Notes: generated by a model from the letters alone, not told the origin. Positions 28,253-38,113 are shown, counted from the first letter of the stretch. The stretch: DNA of 64,000 bases from Halopseudomonas salegens (GCF_900105655.1 NZ_LT629787.1:2418001-2482000), one strand, 5' to 3'. Translations and numbers: made by a program.

Positions 28253-28675
28253 TCAGTAACTCACACCCAGCTTGCGAAACACAAACCCCAGCAGCCAGGC
28301 CGGCCCCACCAGCAGGAACTGGACATCCTTGAAAAATGACGGTTTCTTGCCTTCCACCTGATGCCCGTAGAACTGCCCGATCCAGGCCAGCACAAAAATC
28401 GCCAGCGACGGCCAGAACACATAAGGCATCACGCTCAGAATCAGCAGCATGATCAGTCCGAGCACCAGCATCGCTGCGCCAATGCGCCAGGACAAGCTGA
28501 GATAAAACACCATCGACAACGCCAAAGCCCCTACCGCCACCCAGGGATGAATCGCCCACAGCATGCCCAGCACACTGAAGGTAATCAGTGGCACACAAAT
28601 CCAGTGCACCAGCTTGTTCACCGGGTTCTGGTGACTTTCGCCATAATCGGCAAACCATTGATCAATCGTTTTCAT
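28253..28675 (-). CDS. Mpo1-like (DUF962) integral membrane protein
   Basis: 140 residues with four predicted membrane helices. The N-terminal YGESHQNPVNKLVHWICVP and the later WIGQFYGHQVEGKKPSFFKD contain the conserved His residues of the DUF962/Mpo1 family, whose yeast member is an Fe2+-dependent dioxygenase that alpha-oxidises 2-hydroxy fatty acids. Both His clusters are intact, so similar chemistry is possible. GGAG precedes the start. It is 38 bases upstream of epmA in the same direction and may be co-transcribed. Confidence 0.8.
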   Translation of the reverse strand: MKTIDQWFADYGESHQNPVNKLVHWICVPLITFSVLGMLWAIHPWVAVGALALSMVFYLSLSWRIGAAMLVLGLIMLLILSVMPYVFWPSLAIFVLAWIGQFYGHQVEGKKPSFFKDVQFLLVGPAWLLGFVFRKLGVSY

Positions 28676-28802
28676 GGTTACTCCTGCCTTACGCTGTTGT
28701 TATTTTTGACCTACAAAAAGATACCTTGGTTTCATGAAGTCTGCACCATTACCCGCAGCGATGAATAACAAGCACTCATTAACAGCACGAATGCCCGCTA
28801 GG

Positions 28803-28907
28803 CCGATTGGCGCTGCCCTGGTCTGGACCGTTAGATGCCAGGGATGGCATCTACGAGTCCCCAGGGAAGGGTTCACGGCGTGTCCAGACCAGGGCAGCGC
28901 CAATCGG
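28803..28907 (+). repeat. Palindromic structured element, copy B (core sense +)
   Basis: Outer arms 28803-28828 and 28882-28907 are perfect 26 bp inverted repeats. The 53-base core between them begins CGT and folds as a 9 bp stem TAGATGCCA / TGGCATCTA closed by a GGGA tetraloop (a GNRA loop). Then come ACGAG, a weak CCC...GGG hairpin around another GGGA, and the shared end GGCGTGTC. It lies in the 350-base divergent gap between the Mpo1-like gene and thiD; otherwise that gap shows no gene and no TPP riboswitch. Confidence 0.8.
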
Positions 28908-29025
28908 GCTTACACACCGAACCGACTAAATCAGTGTTTCAAGACACATAACACGAATAAACAGACAAACCCGACAACATATCCACCTCTGCCGACCTGC
29001 CTTCAGCAGTGGTAAACTCCACGCC

Positions 29026-29826
29026 ATGAATACACTCGCACCCAATCGTCCCGTCGTACTTTGCCTCTCCGGGCATGACCCCAGTGGCGGTGCCGGCCTG
29101 CAAGCCGACATCGAAGCCCTGCTCGCCCAGCATTGTCACGCCGCCCCCACCGTCACCGCCCTGACCGTGCAAGACACCGCCGACGTCAGCGACTTTCGCG
29201 TGCTCGACCGCGAATGGGTGCTCGCCCAGGCCAACAAAGTCATCAGCGACCTGCCCGTGTCAGCCGTCAAGCTCGGCATGCTCGGCTCGGTCGAGATGGT
29301 CGACACCGTACTGGAACTGATGCAGCGCCTGCCCGACACCCCCCTGGTCTGCGACCCCGTACTGCGCGCCGGCGGCGGCGGTTCGCTGGGCAAGGATGAC
29401 GTCGGCTATGCCATGCGCGAACGCCTGTTCCCGGTCTCCACCATCGCCACCCCCAACCTGCCCGAAGCACGCATCCTCGCCGAACTGCCCGCGGGCAGCG
29501 CAGATGACTGCGCCGAACGCCTGCTCGTGCATATTGACCACCTGCTGATCACCGGCGGGCACGGCGATGAAGCCGAGATTCACAACCGGCTCTATACCCG
29601 CAGCGGCGAGCGTCACGACTTCACCTGCCCGCGCCTGCCCGGCAGCTATCACGGCTCCGGCTGCACCCTGGCCAGCGCCCTCGCCGGCCGCCTCGCGCTG
29701 GGTGAAGGCCTGGTCAGTGCCGTACGCAGCGCTCTGGATTACACCTGGCGCACCCTGCGTGATGCCGAGCAGCCCGGCCAGGGCCAGTATGTACCGCGTC
29801 GCCTGCCGCTGGATTTTGGCGCATGA
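29026..29826 (+). CDS. thiD: Hydroxymethylpyrimidine/phosphomethylpyrimidine kinase
   Basis: Phosphorylates HMP and then HMP-P to HMP-PP for thiamine synthesis. 266 residues of the ribokinase-like fold: [18 protein letters not shown] at the N-terminus is the substrate-binding signature, [14 protein letters not shown] lies mid-chain, and [16 protein letters not shown] carries the catalytic base and anion hole (GSGC). thiE overlaps its end by four bases. I see no thi-box riboswitch upstream; the divergent region instead holds palindromic element B. Confidence 0.93.
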   Translation: MNTLAPNRPVVLCLSGHDPSGGAGLQADIEALLAQHCHAAPTVTALTVQDTADVSDFRVLDREWVLAQANKVISDLPVSAVKLGMLGSVEMVDTVLELMQRLPDTPLVCDPVLRAGGGGSLGKDDVGYAMRERLFPVSTIATPNLPEARILAELPAGSADDCAERLLVHIDHLLITGGHGDEAEIHNRLYTRSGERHDFTCPRLPGSYHGSGCTLASALAGRLALGEGLVSAVRSALDYTWRTLRDAEQPGQGQYVPRRLPLDFGA

Positions 29827-30458
29827 GCCAGCCTCTTCGCGGCCTCTACGCCATCACCGATAGCCAGTTACTGGCGGACGGCAAACTCTTGCCCTATGTC
29901 GATGCTGCCCTGGCCGGCGGCGCCCGACTGCTGCAATACCGCGACAAATCCGGCGATGCCGGCAAACGCCATACCGAAGCCAGCGAACTGGCGCGGCTGT
30001 GCCGCTATTACGGTGCCGACCTGATCATCAACGATGATCTGGCGCTGGCCGCCGAACTCGGGGTTGGCCTGCACCTGGGCCGCGACGACGGCTCCCTGCG
30101 TGAAGCCCGTCAGGAACTGGGCCGTGATGCCATTATTGGCGCCACCTGCCACGCCAGCCTGGCCTTTGCCGAACAGGCCGCCGCCGAACAGGCCAGCTAT
30201 CTGGCCTTCGGCCGCTTCTTTCAATCAGTCACCAAACCCGGTGCCCCGGCGGCTACGCCCGTGTTGCTGGAAACCGCCAATCGACGCTTCACCCTGCCCC
30301 TGGTAGCCATCGGCGGCGTCAGCACGCACAATGCGCCGCAACTGATCAGTGCCGGCGCCAGCCTGCTGGCCGTGGTTCATGGCTTGTTTGGCGCCAACTC
30401 GGCCGAAGAGGTCGAGCGCCGTGCACGGCATTTCAACGAACTTTTTCTCAGCTTGTGA
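29823..30458 (+). CDS. thiE: Thiamine-phosphate synthase
   Basis: Joins HMP-PP and thiazole phosphate to form thiamine monophosphate. 211 residues of a TIM barrel: [12 protein letters not shown] (diphosphate and Mg site), [25 protein letters not shown] and the C-terminal [19 protein letters not shown] phosphate loop are intact. It overlaps thiD (ATGA) and is followed by hemL eight bases after its stop, matching the thiD-thiE-hemL order of Pseudomonas. Confidence 0.94.
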   Translation: MSQPLRGLYAITDSQLLADGKLLPYVDAALAGGARLLQYRDKSGDAGKRHTEASELARLCRYYGADLIINDDLALAAELGVGLHLGRDDGSLREARQELGRDAIIGATCHASLAFAEQAAAEQASYLAFGRFFQSVTKPGAPAATPVLLETANRRFTLPLVAIGGVSTHNAPQLISAGASLLAVVHGLFGANSAEEVERRARHFNELFLSL

Positions 30459-30466
30459 GACACCCT

Positions 30467-31747
30467 ATGTCACGTTCCGAACAACTCTTTGCCCATGCCC
30501 AACAGCACATCCCCGGTGGCGTCAATTCCCCCGTGCGCGCCTTCAAGAGCGTGGGCGGCACACCGCTGTTCTTCAAACACGCCGCCGGCGCCTACGTCAC
30601 CGATGAAGACGACCGTCAGTATGTCGACTATGTCGGTTCCTGGGGCCCGATGATTCTGGGTCACAGCCACCCTGACGTGCTCGACGCAGTGCGCGCACAA
30701 CTCGAACATGGCCTGTCCTACGGCGCCCCGACCGAGCTGGAAACCGTCATGGCCAACCTGGTCTGCGAACTGGTGCCGTCAATGGACATGGTGCGCATGG
30801 TCAGCTCCGGTACCGAAGCGACCATGAGCGCCATCCGCCTGGCCCGGGGTTATACCGGCCGCGACAGCATCATCAAGTTTGAAGGCAACTATCACGGCCA
30901 TTCCGACAGCCTGCTGGTCAAGGCCGGCTCCGGCGCCCTGACCCTGGGCGTACCCAACTCCCCCGGCGTGCCGGCAGACTTTGCCAGGCACACCCTGACC
31001 CTGCCCTACAACGACCTGGCCGCGGTGGAAAAAACCCTGCAAGAAGTCGGCGATCAGGTCGCCTGCATCATCATCGAACCGGTTGCGGGCAACATGAACT
31101 GCGTGCCACCGGTTGACGGCTTCCTCGCCGGCCTGCGCACACTCTGTGACGCCCATGGCGTGGTGCTGATCTTTGACGAAGTGATGACCGGCTTCCGCGT
31201 TGCGTTGGGCGGCGCCCAGGCCTACTACGGTGTCAACCCGGACCTGACCACCTTCGGCAAGATCATCGGTGGCGGCATGCCAGTCGGCTGTTTTGGCGGC
31301 AAACGCGCGATCATGGAACATATCGCCCCGCTCGGCCCGGTCTATCAGGCGGGCACCCTGTCCGGCAACCCGCTGGCCATGGCCGCCGGTATCACCACAC
31401 TGAAACTGCTCAGCCAGCCCGGCTTTCACGATCGCCTGAGCAGCTATACCAGCCGGATGCTCAGTGGCCTGCAAGAACGCGCCGATGCGGCAGGCATTCC
31501 TTTTACCACTAACCAGGCCGGCGGCATGTTCGGCGTGTTCTTTACCAACGCAGACAAGGTCACCACCTTTGATGACGTGATGGCCTGTGATGTCGACCGC
31601 TTCAAGCGCTTCTTCCACGCCATGCTGGCCGGTGGCGTGTATCTCGCGCCCAGCGCCTTTGAAGCCGGCTTCACCTCGATTGCCCATGGCGACAAGGAAC
31701 TGGAGCTGACCCTGAACGCTGCGGAGAAGGCCTTCGCCCAGCTATGA
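30467..31747 (+). CDS. hemL: Glutamate-1-semialdehyde 2,1-aminomutase
   Basis: PLP enzyme that converts glutamate-1-semialdehyde to 5-aminolevulinate, the C5 route to haem. 426 residues from ATG 30467 (MSRSEQLF); the upstream in-frame start at 30455 would overlap thiE. Conserved elements: [39 protein letters not shown], and the Schiff-base Lys265 in [13 protein letters not shown]. The downstream membrane-protein gene begins within its stop codon. Confidence 0.96.
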   Translation: MSRSEQLFAHAQQHIPGGVNSPVRAFKSVGGTPLFFKHAAGAYVTDEDDRQYVDYVGSWGPMILGHSHPDVLDAVRAQLEHGLSYGAPTELETVMANLVCELVPSMDMVRMVSSGTEATMSAIRLARGYTGRDSIIKFEGNYHGHSDSLLVKAGSGALTLGVPNSPGVPADFARHTLTLPYNDLAAVEKTLQEVGDQVACIIIEPVAGNMNCVPPVDGFLAGLRTLCDAHGVVLIFDEVMTGFRVALGGAQAYYGVNPDLTTFGKIIGGGMPVGCFGGKRAIMEHIAPLGPVYQAGTLSGNPLAMAAGITTLKLLSQPGFHDRLSSYTSRMLSGLQERADAAGIPFTTNQAGGMFGVFFTNADKVTTFDDVMACDVDRFKRFFHAMLAGGVYLAPSAFEAGFTSIAHGDKELELTLNAAEKAFAQL

Positions 31748-32400
31748 TCGCCTTCAGTTACTTGCTGCTGGCCGCCGCTGCGAGCTTTTTCTGCGTATGG
31801 CTCTGGCCGCGCCGCCAGCGTTGCCGGCCCGGTGCGCGCGGGGCCATCACTGCAGCCCTGGTCGCCCTGGTACTGGTTATCCTCAGTAGCGGCCTGCATG
31901 TACTTGGCCTGATCGGTGTGAGTAACGATGCCGTCGAGCACAGCCAGCGTATCTTCGGTCTGTCTGCCCAGGTGATGACACTGCCGCTGCTCGGGCTGGT
32001 CTGTTTTTACCTGGCGCACAACCTGCAATGGTCACCACCCACCTGGGCCAAGATCATCCTCGGTCTGATGGCCTTCTTCGAGCTGTCACGCTACCTGGAA
32101 CAGCAGATCGCCTATCAATGGCTGGTCAACCTGACCGGGATTGCAGCCCTGCTCGCTGCCTGCGTGATCAGTTGGCCCAGGCAGCGGCTGATCAGCCTGC
32201 TGGGTGCGGTCACCGTTGTCAGCGTGCTGCTGCCCGCCTGGTTCGCCAATCAGGTCCCCCTCAGCGCGCTGATGGATGCCAGTGCGCACGCCAGCTGGCT
32301 GTTGCCGGGTCTGTTTGCCGTTTGCCTGATGGTTGGCCTGCTCGCCGAACAGGCGCACAATAGGGAAAACACCCCTGCCGCGGACAGCCGCGAGGAATAA
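31744..32400 (+). CDS. Conserved membrane protein of unknown function downstream of hemL
   Basis: 218 residues with about six hydrophobic helices and a short polar C-terminal tail. I recognise no catalytic motif. The start overlaps the hemL stop (ATGA-type), and a Sel1-repeat protein gene starts two bases after its own stop, so all are probably one transcript. A gene of unknown function sits in the same place in Pseudomonas. Confidence 0.7.
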   Translation: MIAFSYLLLAAAASFFCVWLWPRRQRCRPGARGAITAALVALVLVILSSGLHVLGLIGVSNDAVEHSQRIFGLSAQVMTLPLLGLVCFYLAHNLQWSPPTWAKIILGLMAFFELSRYLEQQIAYQWLVNLTGIAALLAACVISWPRQRLISLLGAVTVVSVLLPAWFANQVPLSALMDASAHASWLLPGLFAVCLMVGLLAEQAHNRENTPAADSREE

Positions 32401-32402
32401 GC

Positions 32403-32954
32403 ATGGCCAGCTTCAAGCACCGCTCACTTGCCCGCCTGTCTGTTGCACTGCCGTTGTGCCTGCTGCCCGGCTTGCTGCTTGCGCAAAGCGGCAACCCGTT
32501 GCTGATCACCGCGGAAGATCGCTGCGGCTTCGAGCGGGTAGATGACTCCAGCCTGCCGCAGGCCATCGAACGCTGCACCGAAGCAGCCACGCAAGGCGAC
32601 AGTCAGGCCCAATTCGAACTGGGTGACCTCTACTATCAGGGTGACCGGATAACCCGTGACTTCGATCAGGCACTGAACTGGCTTGAAGAAGCCTCGCTGC
32701 AAGGCCATCCGACGGCACAGTACCAGCTGGGCCTGATGCATTATCAAGGCGAAGGCGTTGAGCGCAATCTTGCCCAGGCCTATATCATCCTGAAAATGTC
32801 GGCCGTCAACGGAGAAGACGCCGCGATGGATGCCAGCGACCGCATCGCCCTGCAAATGAACCAGGAAGAATTGCAGGTGGCTACGCAGCTGCTCAGCACC
32901 CTGTTCCGCAATTACCTTGAGCAAATGCGCGAAGAACAGCTGCAGGGGCGTTAA
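32403..32954 (+). CDS. Secreted Sel1-like repeat protein
   Basis: 183 residues beginning with a signal peptide (hydrophobic run to about residue 28, ending LLAQS). Two Sel1/TPR-like repeats are visible: DSQAQFELGDLYYQGDRI with DFDQALNWLEEAS, and HPTAQYQLGLMHYQGEGV with NLAQAYIILKMSA. Such repeats scaffold protein contacts, so a periplasmic adaptor role is likely. It ends in a polar helix. Translationally coupled to the preceding membrane protein; partner unknown. Confidence 0.75.
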   Translation: MASFKHRSLARLSVALPLCLLPGLLLAQSGNPLLITAEDRCGFERVDDSSLPQAIERCTEAATQGDSQAQFELGDLYYQGDRITRDFDQALNWLEEASLQGHPTAQYQLGLMHYQGEGVERNLAQAYIILKMSAVNGEDAAMDASDRIALQMNQEELQVATQLLSTLFRNYLEQMREEQLQGR

Positions 32955-33034
32955 ACCGCCTCCAAAACTACCGGCGTTGCCGCAGCCGCGTTAAAGTGCG
33001 CATCCGGACCAAAATACCTATCTGCAACCCGCTG

Positions 33035-33050
33035 TAGCCCATATGGGCTA
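33035..33050. promoter_or_regulatory. Perfect 16-base palindrome upstream of the receiver-domain gene
   Basis: TAGCCCATATGGGCTA is fully self-complementary and lies 104 bases before ATG 33154, in a gap with no gene. It looks like an operator for a dimeric regulator. The rest of this 199-base gap shows no clear promoter. Confidence 0.4.
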
Positions 33051-33153
33051 TGGCTTTCCGCCACATTTTCCGCCCTAATCCAGTCTGCATGCAGTTCGTC
33101 GACCACGATGTGCCTAACAAGAACAATTCAACCGCGACGACGACAGGAAAACC

Positions 33154-34482
33154 ATGACACGCAAACGTGCTCTGGTAGTGGATGATTCACGCTCGGCCAG
33201 ACTGATTCTCAAGCGCCTGCTTGAGCAACACGGCATTGCCGTTGACGAAGCCGCCTCGGCCGAAGCAGCCCTCGACTTTCTGCACTACCACAAGCCCAAC
33301 GCCATTTTCATGGACCACATGATGCCCGGCATCGATGGCCTGGAAGCGGTACGGATTATCAAAAGTGATCCGGAAACAGCGCTGATTCCGATCATGATGT
33401 ACACCTCACGCGAAGGTGGCGAGCTGTACCTCAGCCAGGCACGTGCACTGGGTGCTGTCGGTGTACTGCCCAAGGAAATGAAGTCGGTCGACCTGCCGGC
33501 CATGCTGCGCACCCTGCATCTGCTGGATGATGATTCGCCCAGACCAGCGACCGCCGAACCCGTCAGCATCGATATAGACAGCAAGCCCTACAGACCAGCC
33601 GAATTGCGCCCCGAACCGGCACCGACAATGGATTTTCAGGCAGTCAACAGTGCCGCGCGTGCCGCAGCCGATGACGCCGTACTCAACACCTTGCGCCCGC
33701 AGCTGGAACGCCAGACCCGTGCACTGCGACAAAGTCTGCGTGAAGAATTGCAGCGCCTTGACAGCAACCGGCCTGAACCAGGCCCGGCTCGATCAGAACC
33801 CGTGCGCCGCTGGCCAGCACTATGCTTCGGCCTGCTGTTGGGGGTGAGCGGAACCTTTGGCGCCTATCAACTGATCGCTGACTCGCACGGCAACACCACG
33901 CCAGCTGCCGGGAACCCCGGCACAAATACCACGCCGGCACAGGAGCAAGGGCTGTGGCTGAGCGCCATGGCTGAAGAGAAAAACCGCACGGCACGCGAAC
34001 AGGTTGCCTTGCTGCGTGCTCTGGAATGGGGGCTCAACCACAACGGACAATTCGACTTCGGCAGTATCCCTTTCGACAACGCCCTGCTCGGGCGACTGAA
34101 CGAGCTCTTGCCTCTACTGCATGCCGGCGGTTTTCGAGGCCGTATCGAACTGACTGCACACAGCGGGCAGTTCTGCCTGCAGCAAAATGCCGAAAGCAGC
34201 CTGCAAATAGCGCCGGAGGGGTTACCGTTAACGGAGTGTGATGGCCTGAACAGCGAAGCAGAGCGCTTGCAGCGCAGCCGCGAACTGGAATCACTGGCCT
34301 TCGCCCGGTTTGCCAATCAACAACCCTTGCTGAACGGAAGTCCGATCACTCTGCAGCTCAATCCGAGCCGGGGCGATCAGCCGCTGGCCGAGTACCCCCC
34401 GGTAAACAGCATGCTCACTGCCAGCGACTGGAATGCGATTGCCAGGCAAAATCAAAGAGTCGAGATACGTCTGGTTCGTTAA
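33154..34482 (+). CDS. Membrane-tethered response-regulator protein with periplasmic domain
   Basis: 442 residues. Residues 1-125 form a canonical receiver: acidic Asp10-Asp11, phosphoacceptor Asp54 (FMDHMMPG), Thr84 and Lys107. A polar, proline-rich linker with a helical stretch (about 165-205) leads to a single transmembrane helix at about 220-242. The remaining 200 residues would be periplasmic and end NAIARQNQRVEIRLVR, reminiscent of the last helix and strand of OmpA-like peptidoglycan-binding domains, though the rest of that domain is hard to recognise. There is no DNA-binding or enzymatic output. No kinase gene is adjacent. It may carry a phosphorylation signal across the membrane to the cell wall (inference). 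Confidence 0.65.
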   Translation: MTRKRALVVDDSRSARLILKRLLEQHGIAVDEAASAEAALDFLHYHKPNAIFMDHMMPGIDGLEAVRIIKSDPETALIPIMMYTSREGGELYLSQARALGAVGVLPKEMKSVDLPAMLRTLHLLDDDSPRPATAEPVSIDIDSKPYRPAELRPEPAPTMDFQAVNSAARAAADDAVLNTLRPQLERQTRALRQSLREELQRLDSNRPEPGPARSEPVRRWPALCFGLLLGVSGTFGAYQLIADSHGNTTPAAGNPGTNTTPAQEQGLWLSAMAEEKNRTAREQVALLRALEWGLNHNGQFDFGSIPFDNALLGRLNELLPLLHAGGFRGRIELTAHSGQFCLQQNAESSLQIAPEGLPLTECDGLNSEAERLQRSRELESLAFARFANQQPLLNGSPITLQLNPSRGDQPLAEYPPVNSMLTASDWNAIARQNQRVEIRLVR

Positions 34483-34533
34483 TGAGCCTCTGAATACGCC
34501 GGCGAGGCAGGTAGTTTTCAGAGGCTCATTTTG
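34481..34533. terminator. Convergent terminator between the receiver gene and DUF1820 gene
   Basis: Perfect 14 bp arms AATGAGCCTCTGAA (34481-34494) and its complement (34517-34530) enclose a 22-base loop; the left arm overlaps the stop codon. Short T and A runs on each side suit both directions. Confidence 0.65.
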
Positions 34534-34534
34534 A

Positions 34535-34861
34535 TCAGGGGGTAAGAGGTGGCCCCGGAAAGGTCATGATATTGCTACCCCCCTTGGCTTCACTCACCTT
34601 GGGTGCACCCGCACGTTCCACTTCGTCGATGCGCACGATCGCATGCACCGGAATAAAACTGCGTTTGACGCCTTCAAATTGACTTTTCAGCTTTTCTTCG
34701 CCCGGATCAACCAGCATCTGAGAGCGTTCGCCAAATACCAGCTCCTCGATCTCCATGAAGCCCCACAACTCACTCTGGTAGATCTGGCGCGCATAGAGTT
34801 CGAAGACTTCACCCTGGTTGAGGAAGATAACGCGAAAGATCGGCTGCTTGTCGCTACTCAT
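34535..34861 (-). CDS. DUF1820 family protein
   Basis: 108 residues from ATG 34861, starting MSSDKQPIFRV; the longer frame to 34906 lacks family similarity. It is a compact soluble protein (FRVIFLNQGEVFELYARQIYQSELWGFMEIEELVF is the conserved part) found beside miaB in Pseudomonas. The fold resembles a small beta-rich regulator, but no function is established. It is divergent from miaB, with about 155 bases between. Confidence 0.75.
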   Translation of the reverse strand: MSSDKQPIFRVIFLNQGEVFELYARQIYQSELWGFMEIEELVFGERSQMLVDPGEEKLKSQFEGVKRSFIPVHAIVRIDEVERAGAPKVSEAKGGSNIMTFPGPPLTP

Positions 34862-34978
34862 GATGCGCCCATCGACTGAAAATAAAGGGCGCGAAGCATA
34901 GCACAACCCAATACCGACGCAGAATAGCGACCGACCGCTGGTAGCATCGCAGGCATAACAAAGGGCCCGTCATCCGTG

Positions 34979-34984
34979 TATAAT
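34979..34984 (+). promoter_or_regulatory. Probable -10 element of the miaB promoter
   Basis: A perfect TATAAT lies 33 bases before the miaB start. The -35 region at 17 bases upstream is weak (around ATAACA), so recognition may depend on an activator or on upstream sequence. Confidence 0.4.
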
Positions 34985-35017
34985 CGCGCCTTTTCAGCAA
35001 GGTTACGCCCGACGCCC

Positions 35018-36343
35018 ATGGCCAAGAAACTCTTTATCCAGACCCACGGTTGCCAAATGAACGAGTATGACAGCTCGCGCATGGCCGACCTGCTCGGCGA
35101 ACATCAGGCAATGGAACTGACCGACAGTCCCGATCAGGCTGACATCATCCTGCTCAATACCTGCTCGATTCGGGAAAAAGCCCAGGAGAAAGTCTTCTCC
35201 GAGCTCGGCCGCTGGCGCCCGCTGAAAGAAAAGAATCCCGACCTGATCATCGGCGTTGGCGGCTGCGTCGCCAGCCAGGAAGGCAGCGCCATCCGTGATC
35301 GCGCCAGTTACGTCGACGTCGTCTTCGGCCCCCAGACCCTGCACCGTCTGCCGGAAATGATCGATGCCGCGCGCACCACCAAGACCGCCCAGGTTGACGT
35401 CTCCTTCCCGGAAATCGAGAAATTCGACCGCCTGCCGGAGCCGCGCATCGACGGCCCCACGGCCTTCGTCTCCATCATGGAAGGTTGCAGCAAATACTGC
35501 AGCTTCTGCGTCGTACCCTACACCCGTGGCGAAGAAGTCAGCCGCCCCTTCGATGACGTACTCGCCGAGGTTATCCACCTGGCGGAAAACGGCGTGCGCG
35601 AAGTGACCTTGCTGGGCCAGAACGTCAACGGCTACCGTGGCCAGACCCACGACGGCAGCATCGCCGACCTGGCTGACCTGATCCGCGTGATTGCCGCCAT
35701 CGACGGCATCGACCGCATCCGCTACACCACCAGCCACCCGCTGGAATTTTCCGACAGCCTGATCCAGGCCCATGCCGAGGTACCGGAACTGGTCAAGTAC
35801 CTGCACCTGCCTGTGCAATCCGGCTCCGACCGCGTACTCGCCGGCATGAAGCGCAACCACACCGCGCTGGAATACAAGTCACGCATTCGCAAGCTGCGCG
35901 CCGCGGTACCGGACATCATCATCAGCTCCGACTTCATCATCGGCTTCCCCGGTGAAACCGAGCGCGATTTCGAGCAAACCATGAAACTGGTTGAAGACGT
36001 CGGTTTCGACTTCTCCTACTCGTTCATCTACAGCTCGCGCCCAGGCACCCCGGCCGCCGACCTGCCGGACGACACCCCCACCGAGGTGAAAAAACAGCGC
36101 CTGCAGATTCTGCAGAACCGCCTCAACCAGCAGGGTTTCGAGAACAACCGCCGCATGGTCGGCACCACCCAGCGCATTCTGGTCAGCGACTACTCGAAAA
36201 AAGACCCCGGCATGCTGCAGGGCCGCACCGAGCACAATCGCGTGGTCAACTTCCGCTGCGACAACCCGGCACTGATTGGCCAGTTTGTCGACGTCGAGAT
36301 TATCGAAGCGCTGCCGCATTCGTTGCGCGGCCAACTACTCTGA
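35018..36343 (+). CDS. miaB: tRNA-2-methylthio-N6-dimethylallyladenosine synthase
   Basis: Radical-SAM methylthiotransferase that converts i6A37 to ms2i6A37 in tRNAs reading UNN codons. 441 residues from ATG 35018 ([18 protein letters not shown]). The N-terminal UPF0004 domain carries Cys11 and two further conserved Cys ([16 protein letters not shown]) for the auxiliary cluster. The radical-SAM motif is [16 protein letters not shown], and the C-terminal 65 residues form a TRAM RNA-binding domain. The first gene of the miaB-phoH-ybeY-corC-lnt run, but separated from phoH by palindromic element C. Confidence 0.96.
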   Translation: MAKKLFIQTHGCQMNEYDSSRMADLLGEHQAMELTDSPDQADIILLNTCSIREKAQEKVFSELGRWRPLKEKNPDLIIGVGGCVASQEGSAIRDRASYVDVVFGPQTLHRLPEMIDAARTTKTAQVDVSFPEIEKFDRLPEPRIDGPTAFVSIMEGCSKYCSFCVVPYTRGEEVSRPFDDVLAEVIHLAENGVREVTLLGQNVNGYRGQTHDGSIADLADLIRVIAAIDGIDRIRYTTSHPLEFSDSLIQAHAEVPELVKYLHLPVQSGSDRVLAGMKRNHTALEYKSRIRKLRAAVPDIIISSDFIIGFPGETERDFEQTMKLVEDVGFDFSYSFIYSSRPGTPAADLPDDTPTEVKKQRLQILQNRLNQQGFENNRRMVGTTQRILVSDYSKKDPGMLQGRTEHNRVVNFRCDNPALIGQFVDVEIIEALPHSLRGQLL

Positions 36344-36379
36344 GCCTTCAAATCGTCAAGAGAGCACAACGTTGGTAAG

Positions 36380-36535
36380 TGCTCCGGACGCAGGGCCATG
36401 CTGGACCGTCCATGACCAACGACTGCCATGGATGGCAGAAGTACAGAAAACGCAGGAGCAGTTTTCTGTAAGGTCATGGACGAGCTTACAGGGATGTACT
36501 TGCAGCGTGTCCAGCATGGTCCTGCGTCCGGGGCA
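36380..36535 (+). repeat. Palindromic structured element, copy C (core sense +)
   Basis: Outer arms 36380-36406 and 36509-36535 pair at all 27 positions, two as G-U. Inside: an 11 bp stem CGTCCATGACC / GGTCATGGACG (36407-36417 with 36472-36482). Its apex carries CTGCCA-TGGA-TGGCAG and a 10 bp hairpin TACAGAAAAC / GTTTTCTGTA. Then a small hairpin TACA-GGGA-TGTA with a GNRA loop follows, then TTGCAGCGTGTC. It fills most of the 281-base gap between miaB and the phoH-like gene, which show the same orientation. Confidence 0.8.
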
Positions 36536-36624
36536 CACCCACTGAACCAACCAACGCTTGCAGCCACGATTCCCCAGCTTTATGCTTGAATTCACCAATA
36601 GCCACACGGCGACCACGGACTACC

Positions 36625-37665
36625 TTGAACGCACCCCTGCATATACATCGCTTCACCATTGAACCCGTCGACTCGCGGCGTTTCGCCAGCCTGTGCGGCC
36701 AGTTCAACGAACACCTTCAACTCATCGAGCAACGCCTCGGCATCGAAGTGCGCAACCGCGGCAACGAGTTCGAGCTGATTGGCGAACAGGCCCTGACCCG
36801 TTCCGCCGAAGCCGTTCTGCGCCAGCTGTACCGCGAAACCCGCGACAACGGCGAACTGACGCCCGATACCGTACACCTGTTCCTGCAGGAATCCGGGCTG
36901 GAAAGCCTCAGCGAAGCCCTGCACGACAGCAGCAACCACAAGCCCGTCGTCTTGCGCACGCGCAAAATGACCATCCAGCCGCGCGGCCCCAACCAACAGG
37001 CCTACGTACGTTCGATACTGGATCACGACATCAACTTCGGTATCGGCCCGGCCGGTACCGGCAAGACCTATCTGGCCGTCGCCTGCGCCGTTGATGCCCT
37101 GGAACGGGAACAGGTGCGTCGCATCCTGCTGGTTCGCCCCGCCGTTGAAGCCGGCGAAAAGCTCGGCTTCCTGCCCGGCGACCTGGCACAGAAGATTGAT
37201 CCCTACCTGCGCCCGCTGTACGACGCCCTGTATGAAATGCTCGGCTTCGAGCAGGTCGCCAAACTGATCGAAAAGCAGGTCATTGAAGTCGCCCCGCTCG
37301 CCTACATGCGTGGCCGCACCCTGAACAACAGCTTCATTATTCTCGACGAAAGCCAGAACACCACCCTGGAACAGATGAAAATGTTCCTCACCCGCATTGG
37401 CTTCGGCTCCACCGCCGTGATCACCGGGGACACCACCCAGGTCGACCTGCCACGCGGTACTCGCTCCGGGCTGATTCACGTCACCGAGGTGCTCAAGGGC
37501 GTCAAAGGGATCGGCTTTACCGAGTTCAAATCGAAGGACGTGGTCCGTCATCCATTGGTCCAGCGCATCGTTGAAGCTTATGACCGCTTCGATCAGACCC
37601 AGGAACAGGCTCGCATGGAGCGACAGGAACGGCACAGCAAGCCGGACAGCAGCAATGACGGTTGA
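36625..37665 (+). CDS. ybeZ: PhoH-like ATPase (YbeZ)
   Basis: Predicted ATPase/nucleotide-binding protein that works with YbeY in rRNA maturation and ribosome quality control. 346 residues if started at TTG 36625 ([10 protein letters not shown]), the N-terminus typical of Pseudomonas; a TTG further upstream (36586) is possible and neither has a good ribosome site. Walker A is GPAGTGKT at 141-148, Walker [10 protein letters not shown] about 100 residues on, and the [10 protein letters not shown] segment follows. Its end overlaps ybeY by 11 bases. Confidence 0.9.
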   Translation: MNAPLHIHRFTIEPVDSRRFASLCGQFNEHLQLIEQRLGIEVRNRGNEFELIGEQALTRSAEAVLRQLYRETRDNGELTPDTVHLFLQESGLESLSEALHDSSNHKPVVLRTRKMTIQPRGPNQQAYVRSILDHDINFGIGPAGTGKTYLAVACAVDALEREQVRRILLVRPAVEAGEKLGFLPGDLAQKIDPYLRPLYDALYEMLGFEQVAKLIEKQVIEVAPLAYMRGRTLNNSFIILDESQNTTLEQMKMFLTRIGFGSTAVITGDTTQVDLPRGTRSGLIHVTEVLKGVKGIGFTEFKSKDVVRHPLVQRIVEAYDRFDQTQEQARMERQERHSKPDSSNDG

Positions 37666-38113
37666 GCTGGATATTCAGCGCGCCACTGAGATCACACCGC
37701 AACCCGATGATGCCAAGCTGTTGCTCTGGGCCAAACTGGCCCTGCGCGAGCATCCCGGCAGTGAATTGACCATTCGTCTGGTCGACGCTGACGAAAGCCG
37801 CGCCCTGAACCATGCTTATCGAGGCAAGGATGCACCTACCAACGTGCTGTCCTTTCCTGCAGAATTACCGCCCGAACTCGAGATCCCGCTGCTTGGCGAT
37901 CTGGTGATTTGTGTGCCGGTAGTGGACCGCGAAGCCGGCGAACAAGGCAAAACGGCTGAACAGCATTGGGCGCATATGGTTATCCATGGCTGCTTGCATT
38001 TGCTCGGGCATGACCATACAGACGACGTTGAAGCGGATTTGATGGAAAGTCTGGAGCGCCAGTTATTGAGTGAGCTGGGGATACCTGACCCCTATATCAG
38101 CAACCAAGAGTGA
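37655..38113 (+). CDS. ybeY: Endoribonuclease YbeY
   Basis: Zinc-dependent endoribonuclease needed for 16S rRNA 3' maturation and 70S quality control. 152 residues from ATG 37655 inside the end of ybeZ; the longest open frame begins much earlier but has no family similarity there. The metal site [11 protein letters not shown] (H-x3-H-x5-H) and the NVLSFP motif are intact. It is followed five bases later by corC. Confidence 0.95.
   Translation: MTVELDIQRATEITPQPDDAKLLLWAKLALREHPGSELTIRLVDADESRALNHAYRGKDAPTNVLSFPAELPPELEIPLLGDLVICVPVVDREAGEQGKTAEQHWAHMVIHGCLHLLGHDHTDDVEADLMESLERQLLSELGIPDPYISNQE

Noticed and set aside
28908..29025. TPP riboswitch before thiD
   Set aside because: I looked for the conserved CUGAGA and paired thi-box parts and did not find them; only palindromic element B and AT-rich sequence are present.
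36592..37635. 347-codon open frame antisense to ybeZ
   Set aside because: Shadow; ybeZ has intact Walker motifs and conserved neighbours.
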